In this document: one piece after another, positions 35,001 through 44,500 of the stretch
How positions within the stretch are numbered: position 1 is the first letter of the stretch
How the letters are laid out: each line of letters opens with the position of its first letter
IMG/VR virus record: IMGVR_UViG_3300027782_000025
Location: 210,626 to 274,625 of that record
Source of the DNA: a virus
Length of the DNA stretch: 64,000 bases
Reading direction: 5' to 3' (one strand)
Translations under genes and position numbers: made by a program
The notes under the pieces: model-generated
What the model saw: the letters and a program-made list of their open reading frames with translations, nothing else
What the model was told of the DNA's origin: nothing
The model's database searches: none

Positions 35001-37363
35001 GTGCGCCGGCCCCAACGCCTGTGCCTACACCAACACCGACACCACCGACGCCAACTCCAACTTGCTTTGATCGGTGGGGTGGAGAACCGAAAGGCTTTTT
35101 CGGTCCGTTTACTTATTCGGAATATAATCCGTTTTATATCTTAGCCCCTAGGAGGCCACCATACATTCCTAGCGATCCAATACCAATGCTGCAGGCACCT
35201 TTAGCTGAAAGTACGGTAAATCCAATTAGGCCATATAATGGCGAATTAGTTATTACTAGCAGGCTTTATAATTTATACGCACGTGGGTTAATTTACGATG
35301 ATGGTCTCAGATTTTTTTGGCTAAACGACAAGAATGGTAAAGTAGAAACTACCCCATTTATTGTGGGAGACCTAGTTACTTTCCGTAATGACGCTAACAA
35401 TAATGAACGAAACCCGCCAACTAACTGGATAAACACAGAATACCTTATCACTAACATAGAGCTGGGCGTGCATACTATAATTTGCCGCCCCACGCCGACG
35501 CCAACACCGGCTCCAACGCTTGAATGCGGTAAATTAACACTAAGGCAGACTGCATCTTTTGGCGGTAATCATCAAGCTATGATAGTTTCTGAGAAATATG
35601 AGGTTAAGATTTTATGCACAGCTGATGCTGTTACTAATGCAGTATCTGTTTTTGTTATAAATTCAGATGGATCATTAACCTTTTATAATTCATATTTAGC
35701 CGGCCTAAACCCACGTGATATAGTGATGTCATCAAATAATCAATATATCTATGTGATCACACAGAGTGGTTTAGTTACCTTTCTTAGACCAGCAGGAACC
35801 TCGCCAGTTATAAATTTAATCGATACTGATACTAGATTTACTTCATTTAATGGAGCAAGGCTTTACATTTCGCCTGATAATTCATTCTTATATATTTCTA
35901 TCTTAAATGCTATAAAAATAGTTAAACTTAACGGCATACCTGATAAGACTAGCGTAGTATTAACAACACCTATCGCAGGCGAAGTATGTTATATGCTTGG
36001 GTCTAGTGATGGAAAGTATCTCTACCATGTTTCTTCAGATGCAAATAAGATATCGGCTTTCATAAGAAATTCTAGCAATGGATCGCTGATCTTAATTAGA
36101 GAATTAAATATTGAAGGCACACAACCACGACATGCGACTTTAGCTTTCTCCGAAAAGTTCATATTTATTTCTAGCATTGGTACTAGTCTAATATCAGCTT
36201 TCATGAGAGACCCAACTAGCGGAGACATTAATTATGCCTCAACACCAAGCACAAGTATCGGCTTGGCAGGCACGCGAACTAATGGGATACTTGCCACAGC
36301 CGATAACTCTTTATATATCGCCGATTTCCAATTCAGCACTTTATATGAATACAAAATAGATCCCGGCACAGGCAATATCACCTCATCGGGACAAACGTTG
36401 CCAAATGTGGTTTATGGAAATGACATAAAAATTAATGCTGCTAATAAAACGCTTTACGTCTTAAGCGGCGCTGGTGCTATTGGTGATATAATAGTTTACG
36501 ACAGAGTATATTGTCCACCGACCCCTACGCCAACACCATTAACACCTTCCCAAACACCAACGCCATTGACATTTCCTTCTTTAGGTGGCAAAAGGTTAGT
36601 GGTAAGTTATTCTGCTACTCAAGCGACTACATCTAAACTGTTTACGATCAATGAAATGAATGGTGATAAAATAGCAGAGTCAGTTATTAATCTACCATAT
36701 AACGCTTTGCGTCGTATCTCAGCATACGACGGTACATTATATGCTTCTGCTGTTCCTTCAAATAGTGCTATTGTTTTAAATAAAGAACAAATTGGTATAA
36801 TTGATACAAATGGTGTTTTTAGTTCTCTGAATGATACTTCAAGCGCATATGTTTTGTCAGGAAAGTTTTGCATGGTTGGCTACCATTCTTATATAGCTAT
36901 AATATATAACACTATCTTCCAGGCATCATATTTTGCTTCTAAAACGCAATTCTACGGTGGAGCTACAAAACTAGGCGCCAACTTTAATAATAACCAAGTA
37001 ATAAACGATTTCACCGTTAGCCCGAGTGGTGAAATATTCTTTGTAAGCCCTAGTTGGGGCAATGATCCAAAGTCGCCAACAGGTCAATTATACGTTTATT
37101 ATACGAATACATCCATCAATCCAGTCCAGATCGGACTTACCCAATATGGCGGTCTATCATTTATGTGTTGGGCTGGGAGTAGTCTTTCTTTTGATGGCAG
37201 GATGAATGACGCTATTTATTATTTAATCGGCCCACAACTACACTACCTAGAAATATTTAGAGATAATAATGGAACTCCAATTTCTGTTAAAGATTACTTT
37301 ATAGATAGAATGACAGGTTTTGACATCACAGGTGTTGGTATCACAGGTATCACAGTTATATAG
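32057..37363 (+). CDS. Giant multi-propeller virion/fibre protein (1,768 residues)
   Basis: Starts with a short module (IGTILRL...YAGGNNGYNRATYI) shared with the genes at 40001 and 41695, then the fibre repeat TNTLALSGGPITRTGTIKIDL. Next comes a seven-blade YVTN propeller (32543-33490) bounded by Cys, RCC1-like blades (GNNTNGQCGTS; DSIQGQLGNN), two Cys-bounded small domains (34646-35002 and 35063-35485), a second seven-blade propeller (35525-36514, Cys-bounded) and a final beta domain. Pro-Thr linkers near 33490, 35010, 35490 and 36520 separate domains. It is most likely an extended surface or fibre protein that binds host or environment glycans or proteins. No catalytic motif was seen. Confidence 0.75.
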   Translation: MDIGTILRLQGPVPTNLAPNKFYSGTIFFFEDDAFLFYAGGNNGYNRATYISKINIGAGSVNGFNFDTNTLALSGGPITRTGTIKIDLIENLAVVGQYGSSTTIPIITANSLGFVTRMSEVQNDTAGGTVTLMEMDSDDLEIYGLPTQLPTCPPPAVPPPVQCDELTELGFLATDTKPADICISPDDGFLYVANNGSISIYKRITGTGLLQALSPVIISGIGNAIIISSDGKNIYVINDTNSIDMFWRNTTNGLLTSIGSIATGNTPVDMCISADGKNVYAVNLLDDTISVFGRDDTTGLLTSLGDIAAGTEPNYIAVSPDGKNVYVIHRGSASRTISIYARNTTSGLLTITTSIATGVARGIAISPNGKNVYVSDLDNVIVNYGRNTTTGLLTKKETFASNAPWGIVISADGTSAYISSMNNSISIFRRNVTTGSFSAVGQIAARGGYNLCISYDGLNVYVPNVNLDSITMFSRKNCTPPSTPTPTQVDLRRYLVRATRGGTAEQASDVEYWSSGDGYGGTTCMIDLVANNIYTTGANPEFAGLPPLPAFNSIINAKKVTKYSAKPYDTYAWKKLATGHGMVAVVKTDGSLWVGDESISKGTGLRKITSFKRLNNGVVVNVIPAPSNFIDVRTTKWPDQSTTDFVKLRAFTSDGATYSSSYGWNTSTAPDTMTLESGPGGLPITEVPNYSYNGYTHYFETYLMTLTSRRWVAYGNNTNGQCGTSTIVSPIRNFYIKDLDNALVVSAGQLHTMAILPGGILVGCGDSIQGQLGNNSKFTANSKFTQIGTDRDWKSVYAGDSFSIAIKNDGTAYATGFNPPGLPVYSNKTLFNFTQIPNITGAVEAFGFNDPFIFCSTAPRRTDCFAGWSPSLSTLTIPLYSGDTVLSNNGAGFFGYASSGTSLYSIVLNNLGSGIFSIAFLNNGQLTLNSNISATNTKLFANGDIITINIPSLKGDTTSWDTVNGRYLVTDTSDLRYVKLLCAPAPTPVPTPTPTPPTPTPTCFDRWGGEPKGFFGPFTYSEYNPFYILAPRRPPYIPSDPIPMLQAPLAESTVNPIRPYNGELVITSRLYNLYARGLIYDDGLRFFWLNDKNGKVETTPFIVGDLVTFRNDANNNERNPPTNWINTEYLITNIELGVHTIICRPTPTPTPAPTLECGKLTLRQTASFGGNHQAMIVSEKYEVKILCTADAVTNAVSVFVINSDGSLTFYNSYLAGLNPRDIVMSSNNQYIYVITQSGLVTFLRPAGTSPVINLIDTDTRFTSFNGARLYISPDNSFLYISILNAIKIVKLNGIPDKTSVVLTTPIAGEVCYMLGSSDGKYLYHVSSDANKISAFIRNSSNGSLILIRELNIEGTQPRHATLAFSEKFIFISSIGTSLISAFMRDPTSGDINYASTPSTSIGLAGTRTNGILATADNSLYIADFQFSTLYEYKIDPGTGNITSSGQTLPNVVYGNDIKINAANKTLYVLSGAGAIGDIIVYDRVYCPPTPTPTPLTPSQTPTPLTFPSLGGKRLVVSYSATQATTSKLFTINEMNGDKIAESVINLPYNALRRISAYDGTLYASAVPSNSAIVLNKEQIGIIDTNGVFSSLNDTSSAYVLSGKFCMVGYHSYIAIIYNTIFQASYFASKTQFYGGATKLGANFNNNQVINDFTVSPSGEIFFVSPSWGNDPKSPTGQLYVYYTNTSINPVQIGLTQYGGLSFMCWAGSSLSFDGRMNDAIYYLIGPQLHYLEIFRDNNGTPISVKDYFIDRMTGFDITGVGITGITVI

Positions 37364-37371
37364 AGCAATAT

Positions 37372-39993
37372 ATGATCATCAATACCGTATTTAATCTGAA
37401 AACAGTTAATTTTGTGTCGCCGCCACAAAAGGATCCAAACAATCCATATTACCAGTTAGATCTTAAATGCTCTGGCGTAAATTCTGGGACATTTGGATCA
37501 ATCGGTACTGTGCCGATGATAAGAATAAACACAAAAGGATTAGTGACTCTTGCCGGGGCTACAACTGGGATCGTCATACCTCCATTTATAACAGATTTTA
37601 CGATAAAAGGACAAAACAGCTCATCGAATCCATTATACACAAACCTTGAAAATTATAATCCAAATCAAGATGAAGTCGAAAACATATCCGGATTTATTGG
37701 AAATTACGGTAAATCTTTATATTCTTCCAATAACCTTATGTATGACAAAGCATCAGGATCTATCAGTATCGGCGTTAAAAGCAACAGTACAAATGCGGTA
37801 AATGAAAATAATGTCGCTATTGGCCAAAGAGCTATGGAAGATGCTTATTCTGCAAAAACCGTAGCTATAGGAAGCTATACAGCATCTAATACTTTATTAA
37901 ACAATAATACTATATGTGTTGGTTATGGTGCTCCAGTCGTCGGTGGCAATACGCCGATTAATTCTGACAATATAGTTATAGGTAGCGGCCTATTTAATAG
38001 CTCTGGCACCAAATCGATATTTATAAATAATAATAAAGTTTTGCAAATCACAGGTAACGCGACAAGCAATTCTATAAGCATAGGTGGTTTCCCACACTTT
38101 GGGTCAGTACCAGATTATTCTGGCATCTTAATCGGTCAGACATACGGCTTTGAAGGATTAAGCATTACGCTGCAGCAATCTATATTGATTGGAAACCCGT
38201 TTACCGCTGTTAATCAAACAAGGACAAGTTTAACCTATAAAACATCTGTCGCTATCATCCAATCTGGCACGCAATCTTATAACGCCCTCCGAACCATAGG
38301 GCTAGAATCATCGGTTTTAATAAGTAACGAGGCGCCGCCGTCAAAATACTACAGAGATCAAATCGACGGTGCTGGTCATGTTATATTAGGAAACGGCGCA
38401 GGAATAGTGAAACCAAGCATAGTTAGTACAGATAATCCAACAGATTGTATAGCAATTGGCGTGTATTCTACTGGATCTTCAAAGGGCATTTCAATAGGTT
38501 ATAAATCTGGGTCTTTTCTACCGCCTCAGAATAACTCTTTACCTGGTGTTGGGACACTTGGAGGCGCATTTACTGGTGGTCCTGGGGCTTCCTTATATGG
38601 TGCCGGACCGCCTGACGGGAAGAGTAATCCGTATGGTATTATGGGTAAGATAGTACCCGATAATGAATATGTAACAGGCGATAATATAACTATCTTAGCA
38701 GGTGGTCAATCGCACAGCGCAGCCCTTGTAAACCAAGGAAGAATGTATGTATGTGGCCTTAATGATGCTGGACAATTGGGGCTTGGTGACAACACACCAA
38801 GATATACGTATACTTTGGTGCCTTGGTCTAACAGCTTTACCTTCGGGATTAAAATAACGCAAATCTGCGCTTATTATAATGGCACATTTGTCATCCTAAA
38901 CGATGGAAGACTATATGGCAGCGGACAAATAAATCCGACTTCTACCACTTCGAGTTTTACTTTAATAGATTCTGGGCCTTGGACAGTGATATCGGCGGCA
39001 CGCGATTACGTTACAGGAAAGACAACGTGGGCTGGTATCAAAGGTGGTAAGCTCTATACGATGGGTGATAACACATATGGCCAATTGGGCAATGGTACTA
39101 CCGGCGGTTCTACTAGCACTTTTGCTATGGTAGGATCTTCTACTTATACTAAGGTAGAATGCGGTAAATCTTTTGTACTAGCAGTGAGAAGCGATAATCG
39201 TTTAATAGTGTGGGGAAGAAATAATGTAGGCCAACTCGGCATGGGAAATACTAGCGATTTTAATACTCCACAAATAGTGCCGCTGTTCGTTCGTGCTATC
39301 CTTGGCGGTTCTCCGGAGTATGATACTTCTAATATAGTATCAATATCAGCTGGTCATGAATGCATAGTAGTGGTAACTGCTAATGGAAATGCTTATATGA
39401 CCGGCAAAACCGGCGATGCTTTTATTAGAGGTGTTTTATCGTCGTGGTTTAGTTCATTTTCTTTTACAAAAATGGAAATAAATGCATTCACTACTACACC
39501 TCCGTCTCTTCTATTGCCTGTCCAATGCCTAGTCATAAATGCAGTCGATATTTATTTTAAAATGAACAATAGTTCTGTTTGCGCCATAGGCACAGGCGAA
39601 GGTGGTACTTTTTTTGCAGGGGATTATCCGCTTAATACATTTACTGGCTTAAACCAACACGATAATCCGGCACGTGCTACAGAATTAAACATGCTCGGAG
39701 TAACAAACACACTTGTTAAAGGGTTTACGCCTGGTGCTCATGCTTTAATGCCGACTTTAGGTGGCGCTGGAGCAAATTATAACAGAATATGCTTGGCGGC
39801 TGATGGTTTGGTTATTCCTAACTTCTTAATCATCGGTGGTGCGGGGGGGAAGCTTCATGGCAATCCTGATGGTACTGGCGTAGAGTTTATAGCTTACTCC
39901 GGCGCAGCATCTGCCCTGCCTAGTACACCATCGGCTTATCTTTCTACTGCCATAAACGGGACAAAATATAAATTGCCACTTTACAACATTTAG
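37372..39993 (+). CDS. Virion fibre protein with YadA-head-like and RCC1 repeats (873 residues)
   Basis: The N-terminal domain has the fibre repeat (YQLDLKCSGVNSGTFGSIG). Then follow trimeric-adhesin head-like repeats (NVAIGQRAMEDAYSAKTVAIGS; NIVIGSGLF; NSISIGGF, each quoted separately). The C-terminal half carries RCC1 propeller blades (GLNDAGQLGLGDN; GDNTYGQLGNG; GRNNVGQLGMGN). The last 45 residues (GNPDGTGVEF...NGTKYKLPLYN) are nearly the same as the end of the 40001 protein, suggesting a shared trimerisation or capping module. It is probably a trimeric fibre. Confidence 0.7.
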   Translation: MIINTVFNLKTVNFVSPPQKDPNNPYYQLDLKCSGVNSGTFGSIGTVPMIRINTKGLVTLAGATTGIVIPPFITDFTIKGQNSSSNPLYTNLENYNPNQDEVENISGFIGNYGKSLYSSNNLMYDKASGSISIGVKSNSTNAVNENNVAIGQRAMEDAYSAKTVAIGSYTASNTLLNNNTICVGYGAPVVGGNTPINSDNIVIGSGLFNSSGTKSIFINNNKVLQITGNATSNSISIGGFPHFGSVPDYSGILIGQTYGFEGLSITLQQSILIGNPFTAVNQTRTSLTYKTSVAIIQSGTQSYNALRTIGLESSVLISNEAPPSKYYRDQIDGAGHVILGNGAGIVKPSIVSTDNPTDCIAIGVYSTGSSKGISIGYKSGSFLPPQNNSLPGVGTLGGAFTGGPGASLYGAGPPDGKSNPYGIMGKIVPDNEYVTGDNITILAGGQSHSAALVNQGRMYVCGLNDAGQLGLGDNTPRYTYTLVPWSNSFTFGIKITQICAYYNGTFVILNDGRLYGSGQINPTSTTSSFTLIDSGPWTVISAARDYVTGKTTWAGIKGGKLYTMGDNTYGQLGNGTTGGSTSTFAMVGSSTYTKVECGKSFVLAVRSDNRLIVWGRNNVGQLGMGNTSDFNTPQIVPLFVRAILGGSPEYDTSNIVSISAGHECIVVVTANGNAYMTGKTGDAFIRGVLSSWFSSFSFTKMEINAFTTTPPSLLLPVQCLVINAVDIYFKMNNSSVCAIGTGEGGTFFAGDYPLNTFTGLNQHDNPARATELNMLGVTNTLVKGFTPGAHALMPTLGGAGANYNRICLAADGLVIPNFLIIGGAGGKLHGNPDGTGVEFIAYSGAASALPSTPSAYLSTAINGTKYKLPLYNI

Positions 39994-40000
39994 GTGAAAA

Positions 40001-41641
40001 ATGGAATTAAGCACAATAATAAGATTAAAAGTGGTGCCGCCAGTTGGTCTAAGGCCAAGTTTATTTCCGTCTGGGGCACTAGTTTATTCTGAACCTGATA
40101 ATTCACTATATTATGCCGGCGGTGATAATGGCGATACAAGAGCAACATATATCCAATTAGTTAATAACTCATCGTTTGGCGGCACGGTCACCTCGATAGA
40201 TGTTACGTCTGGTACTTTAGCTGTATCTGGGGCGCCAGTCACTAAATCCGGAACCGTGACGATCGACTTAAAAAATACCGGAGTTGCCCCTGGGACTTAT
40301 GGTTCTGGCGGCCAAGTGCCCGTCGTAAGCGTCGATAAGTATGGAAGATTGACTAATGTACAATTAGTTCCGATTAACATAGGCGGTACTGTTAAATCTG
40401 TCACTATAGAATCTACTACATTAGAGATCGTTGGATCACCAGTTACTACTTCCGGTATTGTCAAAGTAAACCTACCAGCCACAGGTGTATTAGCTGGCTC
40501 TTACGGATCAGGATCTAAAATCCCCGTGATAACTGTCGATAGTTTTGGGCGCATTACCAGCGCTGTAAATGTGCCTGTAACAGGGGCAGCTGGAGACATC
40601 AGCCACGATTTCACCTTGGTTGGCTCAGGATCTAGTACTGATCCTCTTGGTACCAGTCTTAGATCTCAAATGGTTTTAGATAGTAGCTCGAAGTTACTTG
40701 AAAACGGTAACATAGTAATTGGTCCAACAACTGCATACACAAGCTCAGCTAACCAACGAAATATTTGCATCGGAACGAATGCTTTAACTAGTTTAAAAAC
40801 CTCAGTTACAACGTTTGATAATGTTTCTGTCGGTAATTATTCTCTTTACTCTAGCTTATCTAATACACTTAGAAACGTCGTGATTGGTGTAAATGCTGCC
40901 AAATCTGTCACTCAGCCAGCTGATAATGTAATCGTAGGCTATAATGCAATCAGCTTAGCAACCAGCATAACTAATACCGTAGCAATCGGAACAAATGTAC
41001 AGAATGATAATGCTTACTCTGTCTCCGTACGTAATGTGATCATAGGTAATGATGCCAAGGCTGGCTCGACCGGCAACGTTATAATTGGCGATAGCGCATC
41101 GAGCTATTCTCCTTCATTTACAAATGGTGTTGGCGTTGGAGCATCTTGCACAGTCGGTGATCAATCTATAGCTATAGGCGGAAATGCTCAAGCTAATGCA
41201 AAATTGTGTACCGGCATAGGATACGGCAGTTATTCGAACACAAATAGTATAGCAATCGGGCACTCTGCGGCGATAGCCGACGATCCGACCGGTGCTGCCG
41301 ATGGCGGGATAGCTATCGGTGCCGGCGCCACATCAAATACTAATAGCATAGCAATAGGTGCTAAATCAGATTCACAATTTGGCTTTTACACAACAGTTAT
41401 TGGGACTAACGCCAAATCGACAAATAAATATTGTTTTGTTATGGGAATGAACGCTATATCTGGGGCTGACTATGAGTTTTGTCTAGGTAGTTCATCATAT
41501 CCAATTGGCAATCCTGATGGCTCTGGAGTCGAATTTTCTGCATCTTCTGGTAGCGCATCGTCGCTTCCAGCCACCCCAGCCGCTTATTTTAGGCTACGAT
41601 TAAATGGCACTGTATACAAACTACCTCTGTATAATGCATAA
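40001..41641 (+). CDS. Trimeric fibre protein with YadA-head-like repeats (546 residues)
   Basis: N-terminal module MELSTIIRL...YYAGGDNGDTRATYI, as in its neighbours. Then come two copies of the fibre repeat (SGTLAVSGAPVTKSGTVTIDL and ESTTLEIVGSPVTTSGIVKVNL, both in part). About 200 residues of IAIG/VVIG head repeats follow (NTVAIGTN; SIAIGHSAAI; GIAIGAGAT; SIAIGAK), as in YadA-type trimeric adhesins. The C-terminal module is shared with the preceding gene. AGGTGA precedes the ATG. It probably makes a slender trimeric fibre; it has no propellers. Confidence 0.7.
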   Translation: MELSTIIRLKVVPPVGLRPSLFPSGALVYSEPDNSLYYAGGDNGDTRATYIQLVNNSSFGGTVTSIDVTSGTLAVSGAPVTKSGTVTIDLKNTGVAPGTYGSGGQVPVVSVDKYGRLTNVQLVPINIGGTVKSVTIESTTLEIVGSPVTTSGIVKVNLPATGVLAGSYGSGSKIPVITVDSFGRITSAVNVPVTGAAGDISHDFTLVGSGSSTDPLGTSLRSQMVLDSSSKLLENGNIVIGPTTAYTSSANQRNICIGTNALTSLKTSVTTFDNVSVGNYSLYSSLSNTLRNVVIGVNAAKSVTQPADNVIVGYNAISLATSITNTVAIGTNVQNDNAYSVSVRNVIIGNDAKAGSTGNVIIGDSASSYSPSFTNGVGVGASCTVGDQSIAIGGNAQANAKLCTGIGYGSYSNTNSIAIGHSAAIADDPTGAADGGIAIGAGATSNTNSIAIGAKSDSQFGFYTTVIGTNAKSTNKYCFVMGMNAISGADYEFCLGSSSYPIGNPDGSGVEFSASSGSASSLPATPAAYFRLRLNGTVYKLPLYNA

Positions 41642-41649
41642 GAATGGTA

Positions 41650-41656
41650 TATAAAT
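41650..41656 (+). promoter_or_regulatory. Late-promoter-like TATAAAT (candidate)
   Basis: TATAAAT lies 45 bases before the ATG at 41695, in one of the few gaps of the virion operon, at nearly the same spacing as the copy at 30111. Low confidence. Confidence 0.3.
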
Positions 41657-41694
41657 CGGTGCAAAAATTAAAGTAGACTAAGGATGACTAGAAT

Positions 41695-42153
41695 ATGGAA
41701 ATAAGCACTATAATTCGAATACTTGAAGTACCCACTGGAGGCATAGACCCAAGTGAATTACCATCTGGCTCTTTACTATATGTAGAAAACACTGGAACAG
41801 ATGGATTGGGTGCACTTTATTATGCTGGCGGCGACAATGGCTATCGAAAGTCGACGTATTTAAAACAAGTAACATCAGTCCCAGGTGGTGGCACAGAGGT
41901 CGCAGTATCTGACACTATTATCGGTAGTGGTACAATACTATCACCGCTTAAGTCGTTTATTAATACTACCGATGATTTTACTGGAAATGGTCTATCCTCG
42001 ACACCACTAGCTTTATCACCGGTTGGTTTAGCCAATTCTGTGGCCGGCATCGTCTCGGCTGGAAATAATATAATAATTAATTATGATAACATTGGCAATA
42101 GTATCACCATATCAGCAACTACACCAGGGCTGCTGGATGGCGGCTCAGCTTAA
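41695..42153 (+). CDS. Short fibre protein with the shared N-terminal module
   Basis: A 152-residue protein. The N-terminus (MEISTIIRI...LYYAGGDNGYRKSTYL) is the same module as in the 32057 and 40001 proteins. It then has a beta-rich segment with Ser/Gly (DTIIGSGTILSPLKSF; GAGNNIII-like SAGNNIIINYDN). It may be a truncated or minimal fibre that occupies the same attachment site. The short gap before it holds a possible promoter. Confidence 0.6.
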   Translation: MEISTIIRILEVPTGGIDPSELPSGSLLYVENTGTDGLGALYYAGGDNGYRKSTYLKQVTSVPGGGTEVAVSDTIIGSGTILSPLKSFINTTDDFTGNGLSSTPLALSPVGLANSVAGIVSAGNNIIINYDNIGNSITISATTPGLLDGGSA

Positions 42154-42162
42154 AGGGCAATT

Positions 42163-42738
42163 ATGGCTAATTATTTCACCACTATACAAGTCAGAAGAGA
42201 CGTTTCTGCTAATTGGTCGGTTAAAAATCCGACTTTAGCGAGCGGCGAATTCGGCTATGAATTAGACACTGTCAGGCTAAAAATCGGTGATGGCGTAACA
42301 CCATGGAACTTTTTGGATTACTTTGCTGGCAGCGGCGCTGGCGGTGGCGGCGGCAGTGGGACAGTAACTAGCGTCAATGTTACATCAGTAGATTTAGACG
42401 TGGCTGGCGCCCCAATTACTGCTGCAGGGACAATCGACCTATCACTTAAGACCACAGGGGTTTTGTCTGGAACATACGGCTCTACCGGCAGCATTCCAAT
42501 AATCACTGTAGATTCTAAGGGAAGAATCAGCAAAATCGTTACCACTAATCTGGCCAATATATTTCTAACTAACGTAATTCATGATGATACCTTGCTTGGC
42601 AGCGGCACACCATCCAGTCCGTTGGGTGTAGATCGAAACATAGATGGTGGAATGGCCCTTTCTGACTTTGGATCAGACGGTGATCTAAGCGGCATTTACG
42701 AAGGTTTCCCCGAATTCATGGATGCTGGAGGACCATAA
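42163..42738 (+). CDS. Short fibre protein with Mtd-N-like module
   Basis: A 191-residue protein. The N-terminus TTIQVRRDVSANWSVKNP...GEFGYELDT...KIGDGVTPW matches the N-terminal domain of Mtd-type receptor-binding proteins and related tail fibres. A Gly-rich joint (GSGAGGGGGSG) is followed by one fibre repeat (LDVAGAPITAAGTIDLSL...KGRISK). It lacks a large receptor domain, so it may be an adaptor or short fibre. It starts a run of four genes with this N-terminal module. Confidence 0.65.
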   Translation: MANYFTTIQVRRDVSANWSVKNPTLASGEFGYELDTVRLKIGDGVTPWNFLDYFAGSGAGGGGGSGTVTSVNVTSVDLDVAGAPITAAGTIDLSLKTTGVLSGTYGSTGSIPIITVDSKGRISKIVTTNLANIFLTNVIHDDTLLGSGTPSSPLGVDRNIDGGMALSDFGSDGDLSGIYEGFPEFMDAGGP

Positions 42739-42739
42739 G

Positions 42740-44491
42740 TTGAAAATCAGAGTACAATTCAGAAGAGCCACATCAAGCGCTTGGACATCTACAAATGTTA
42801 TATTAGCAGCTGGCGAAGTCGGTTTTGAGACCGACACAAATAAAATAAAATTTGGCGATGGACTGACAGCATGGTCTGAATTATTATATGCCAATTTGTC
42901 AAGTGTTGGTAGCGTATATTCGATTACAGCTGGAAAAGGTCTTCTAGGCGGTATTATAACCACAACGGGGACATTGTCGCTTGATAATAACTATGTCGCA
43001 ACGCTTGAAGATAAGCAGGTCTTATCTAATAAGACATTCGGATCGACTCTAGACTATCTAACTTCTATCTCGACATCAAGCAACACATTAACGTTAGACT
43101 TAACTCAAGGGCCTGACTATTATGTTTCATTAAACAGTAACATTACCACTGTCACATTCATAAATAAGCCCGACTATGGTAGATTATCATATTTTACTAT
43201 GATTATAAGAAACCCAGCTAAATACACTTTAGCTTGGCCATCATCTATACATTGGGAAAACAACACCACACCAGAATTAAGCACTGATGGAAAAGAAGAT
43301 GTATATTTCTTTATAACCACAGATGGTGGTGCGACTTTTTATGCCTCTGCTCTAGGCATCAAGTACAGTAATCCTAATTTACCAATAACTCAAGTCGCTA
43401 AGTTTACCGAGGCAAATGATGTTAAATATGGCACTGCTGTGGCGATGTCAGGTAATGGCGAATATGTAGCTGTTAGTAGTAGTTATTCGAATTCTGTTGG
43501 TTCGAAAGTTTACGTCTACAGAATTAGTAATGGTCTTTGGGAACGTCAATCGACTATCATCCCGACATCTCCAACTGCTTTGGCTTTCGGCCAATCATTA
43601 GTATTATCTTCTGATGGCGCACTATTAGTGATTGGCGATCCGCTAGACAATGCTGACGGCGCATCAGCTGGCACTTGCTACATATATCAGAGACTCTCAA
43701 TGGCTTGGAGTCTTTTAACCAAGATCGATATATCTGATCCAGCGGCTGGTAAGATGTATGGTAACACTGTGACTGTAAATGAAGATGCCACAGCAATTGC
43801 TGTCGGTTCTCCGAGTTCATTTGGCAGTGGCGTTGCTGGGTCGGTCTACGTTTTTTCCCTAAATCGGCTAACGTTAACTTGGTCTCAGAGCGCTAAGATT
43901 TCGCAGCAAGGAAACGTCCAAAATACTTTGTTCGGAAGTTCTATAGATTTTAGCGCAGATGGGCTTTATCTAGCTATCGGCGCGCCATCTTCTAACCAAG
44001 CTCATATCTATAACAACGTTAATAATGCTTGGGTGAAGCAGTTTACTCTTTTTCCGACAAATGCTCCAGCTCAATCTAGATTTGGTACTAATGTTAAATT
44101 ATCTGGAGACGGTAATTTTTGTTTAGTATGTGATCCAACAGGAGGCGTTGGTGGTTATATTATAGCTTATGGTAGGAGCGGAACTAATTGGGTCCAGCTA
44201 CAATTAATTAATGAGTCAGTGCAGAATATAGGCAATAAATTTGGACAGAGCTTGGCTATTAGCTATGATGGTACAAAATGCGTGGTTGGAGCTGATGGTG
44301 TTAATCAGAACACCGGCAGAACATATGCTTTTACTAGAAATGGCTTAGCTTATGACGAAGAAGCGGTGTTTGGGCCATCAGATGTCGCGGGTGGCATTAG
44401 ATTCGGATACGCTACGAGTATGTCTTCAGACGGCACCACTACTGTGTCTTCAGCAATTGATGCTAATTCTGCATATATATTTATCAAATAA
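42740..44491 (+). CDS. Fibre protein with Mtd-N-like module and FG-GAP propeller (583 residues)
   Basis: A TTG start at 42740 is chosen over the ATG at 42722: GGAGG lies eight bases upstream and the start then aligns exactly with the paralogues (KIRVQFRR against TIRAQFRR and SIKIQVRR). A beta-rich shaft domain (ITAGKGLLGGIITTTGTLSL) is shared with the next two genes. The C-terminal 380 residues are FG-GAP-like blades (GTAVAMSGNGEYVAVSSS; GSSIDFSADGLYLAIGAPSS; GQSLAISYDGTKCVVGADG), as in integrin-type propellers. It is likely a receptor-binding or decoration protein. Confidence 0.7.
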   Translation: MKIRVQFRRATSSAWTSTNVILAAGEVGFETDTNKIKFGDGLTAWSELLYANLSSVGSVYSITAGKGLLGGIITTTGTLSLDNNYVATLEDKQVLSNKTFGSTLDYLTSISTSSNTLTLDLTQGPDYYVSLNSNITTVTFINKPDYGRLSYFTMIIRNPAKYTLAWPSSIHWENNTTPELSTDGKEDVYFFITTDGGATFYASALGIKYSNPNLPITQVAKFTEANDVKYGTAVAMSGNGEYVAVSSSYSNSVGSKVYVYRISNGLWERQSTIIPTSPTALAFGQSLVLSSDGALLVIGDPLDNADGASAGTCYIYQRLSMAWSLLTKIDISDPAAGKMYGNTVTVNEDATAIAVGSPSSFGSGVAGSVYVFSLNRLTLTWSQSAKISQQGNVQNTLFGSSIDFSADGLYLAIGAPSSNQAHIYNNVNNAWVKQFTLFPTNAPAQSRFGTNVKLSGDGNFCLVCDPTGGVGGYIIAYGRSGTNWVQLQLINESVQNIGNKFGQSLAISYDGTKCVVGADGVNQNTGRTYAFTRNGLAYDEEAVFGPSDVAGGIRFGYATSMSSDGTTTVSSAIDANSAYIFIK

Positions 44492-44500
44492 GAGATAATC

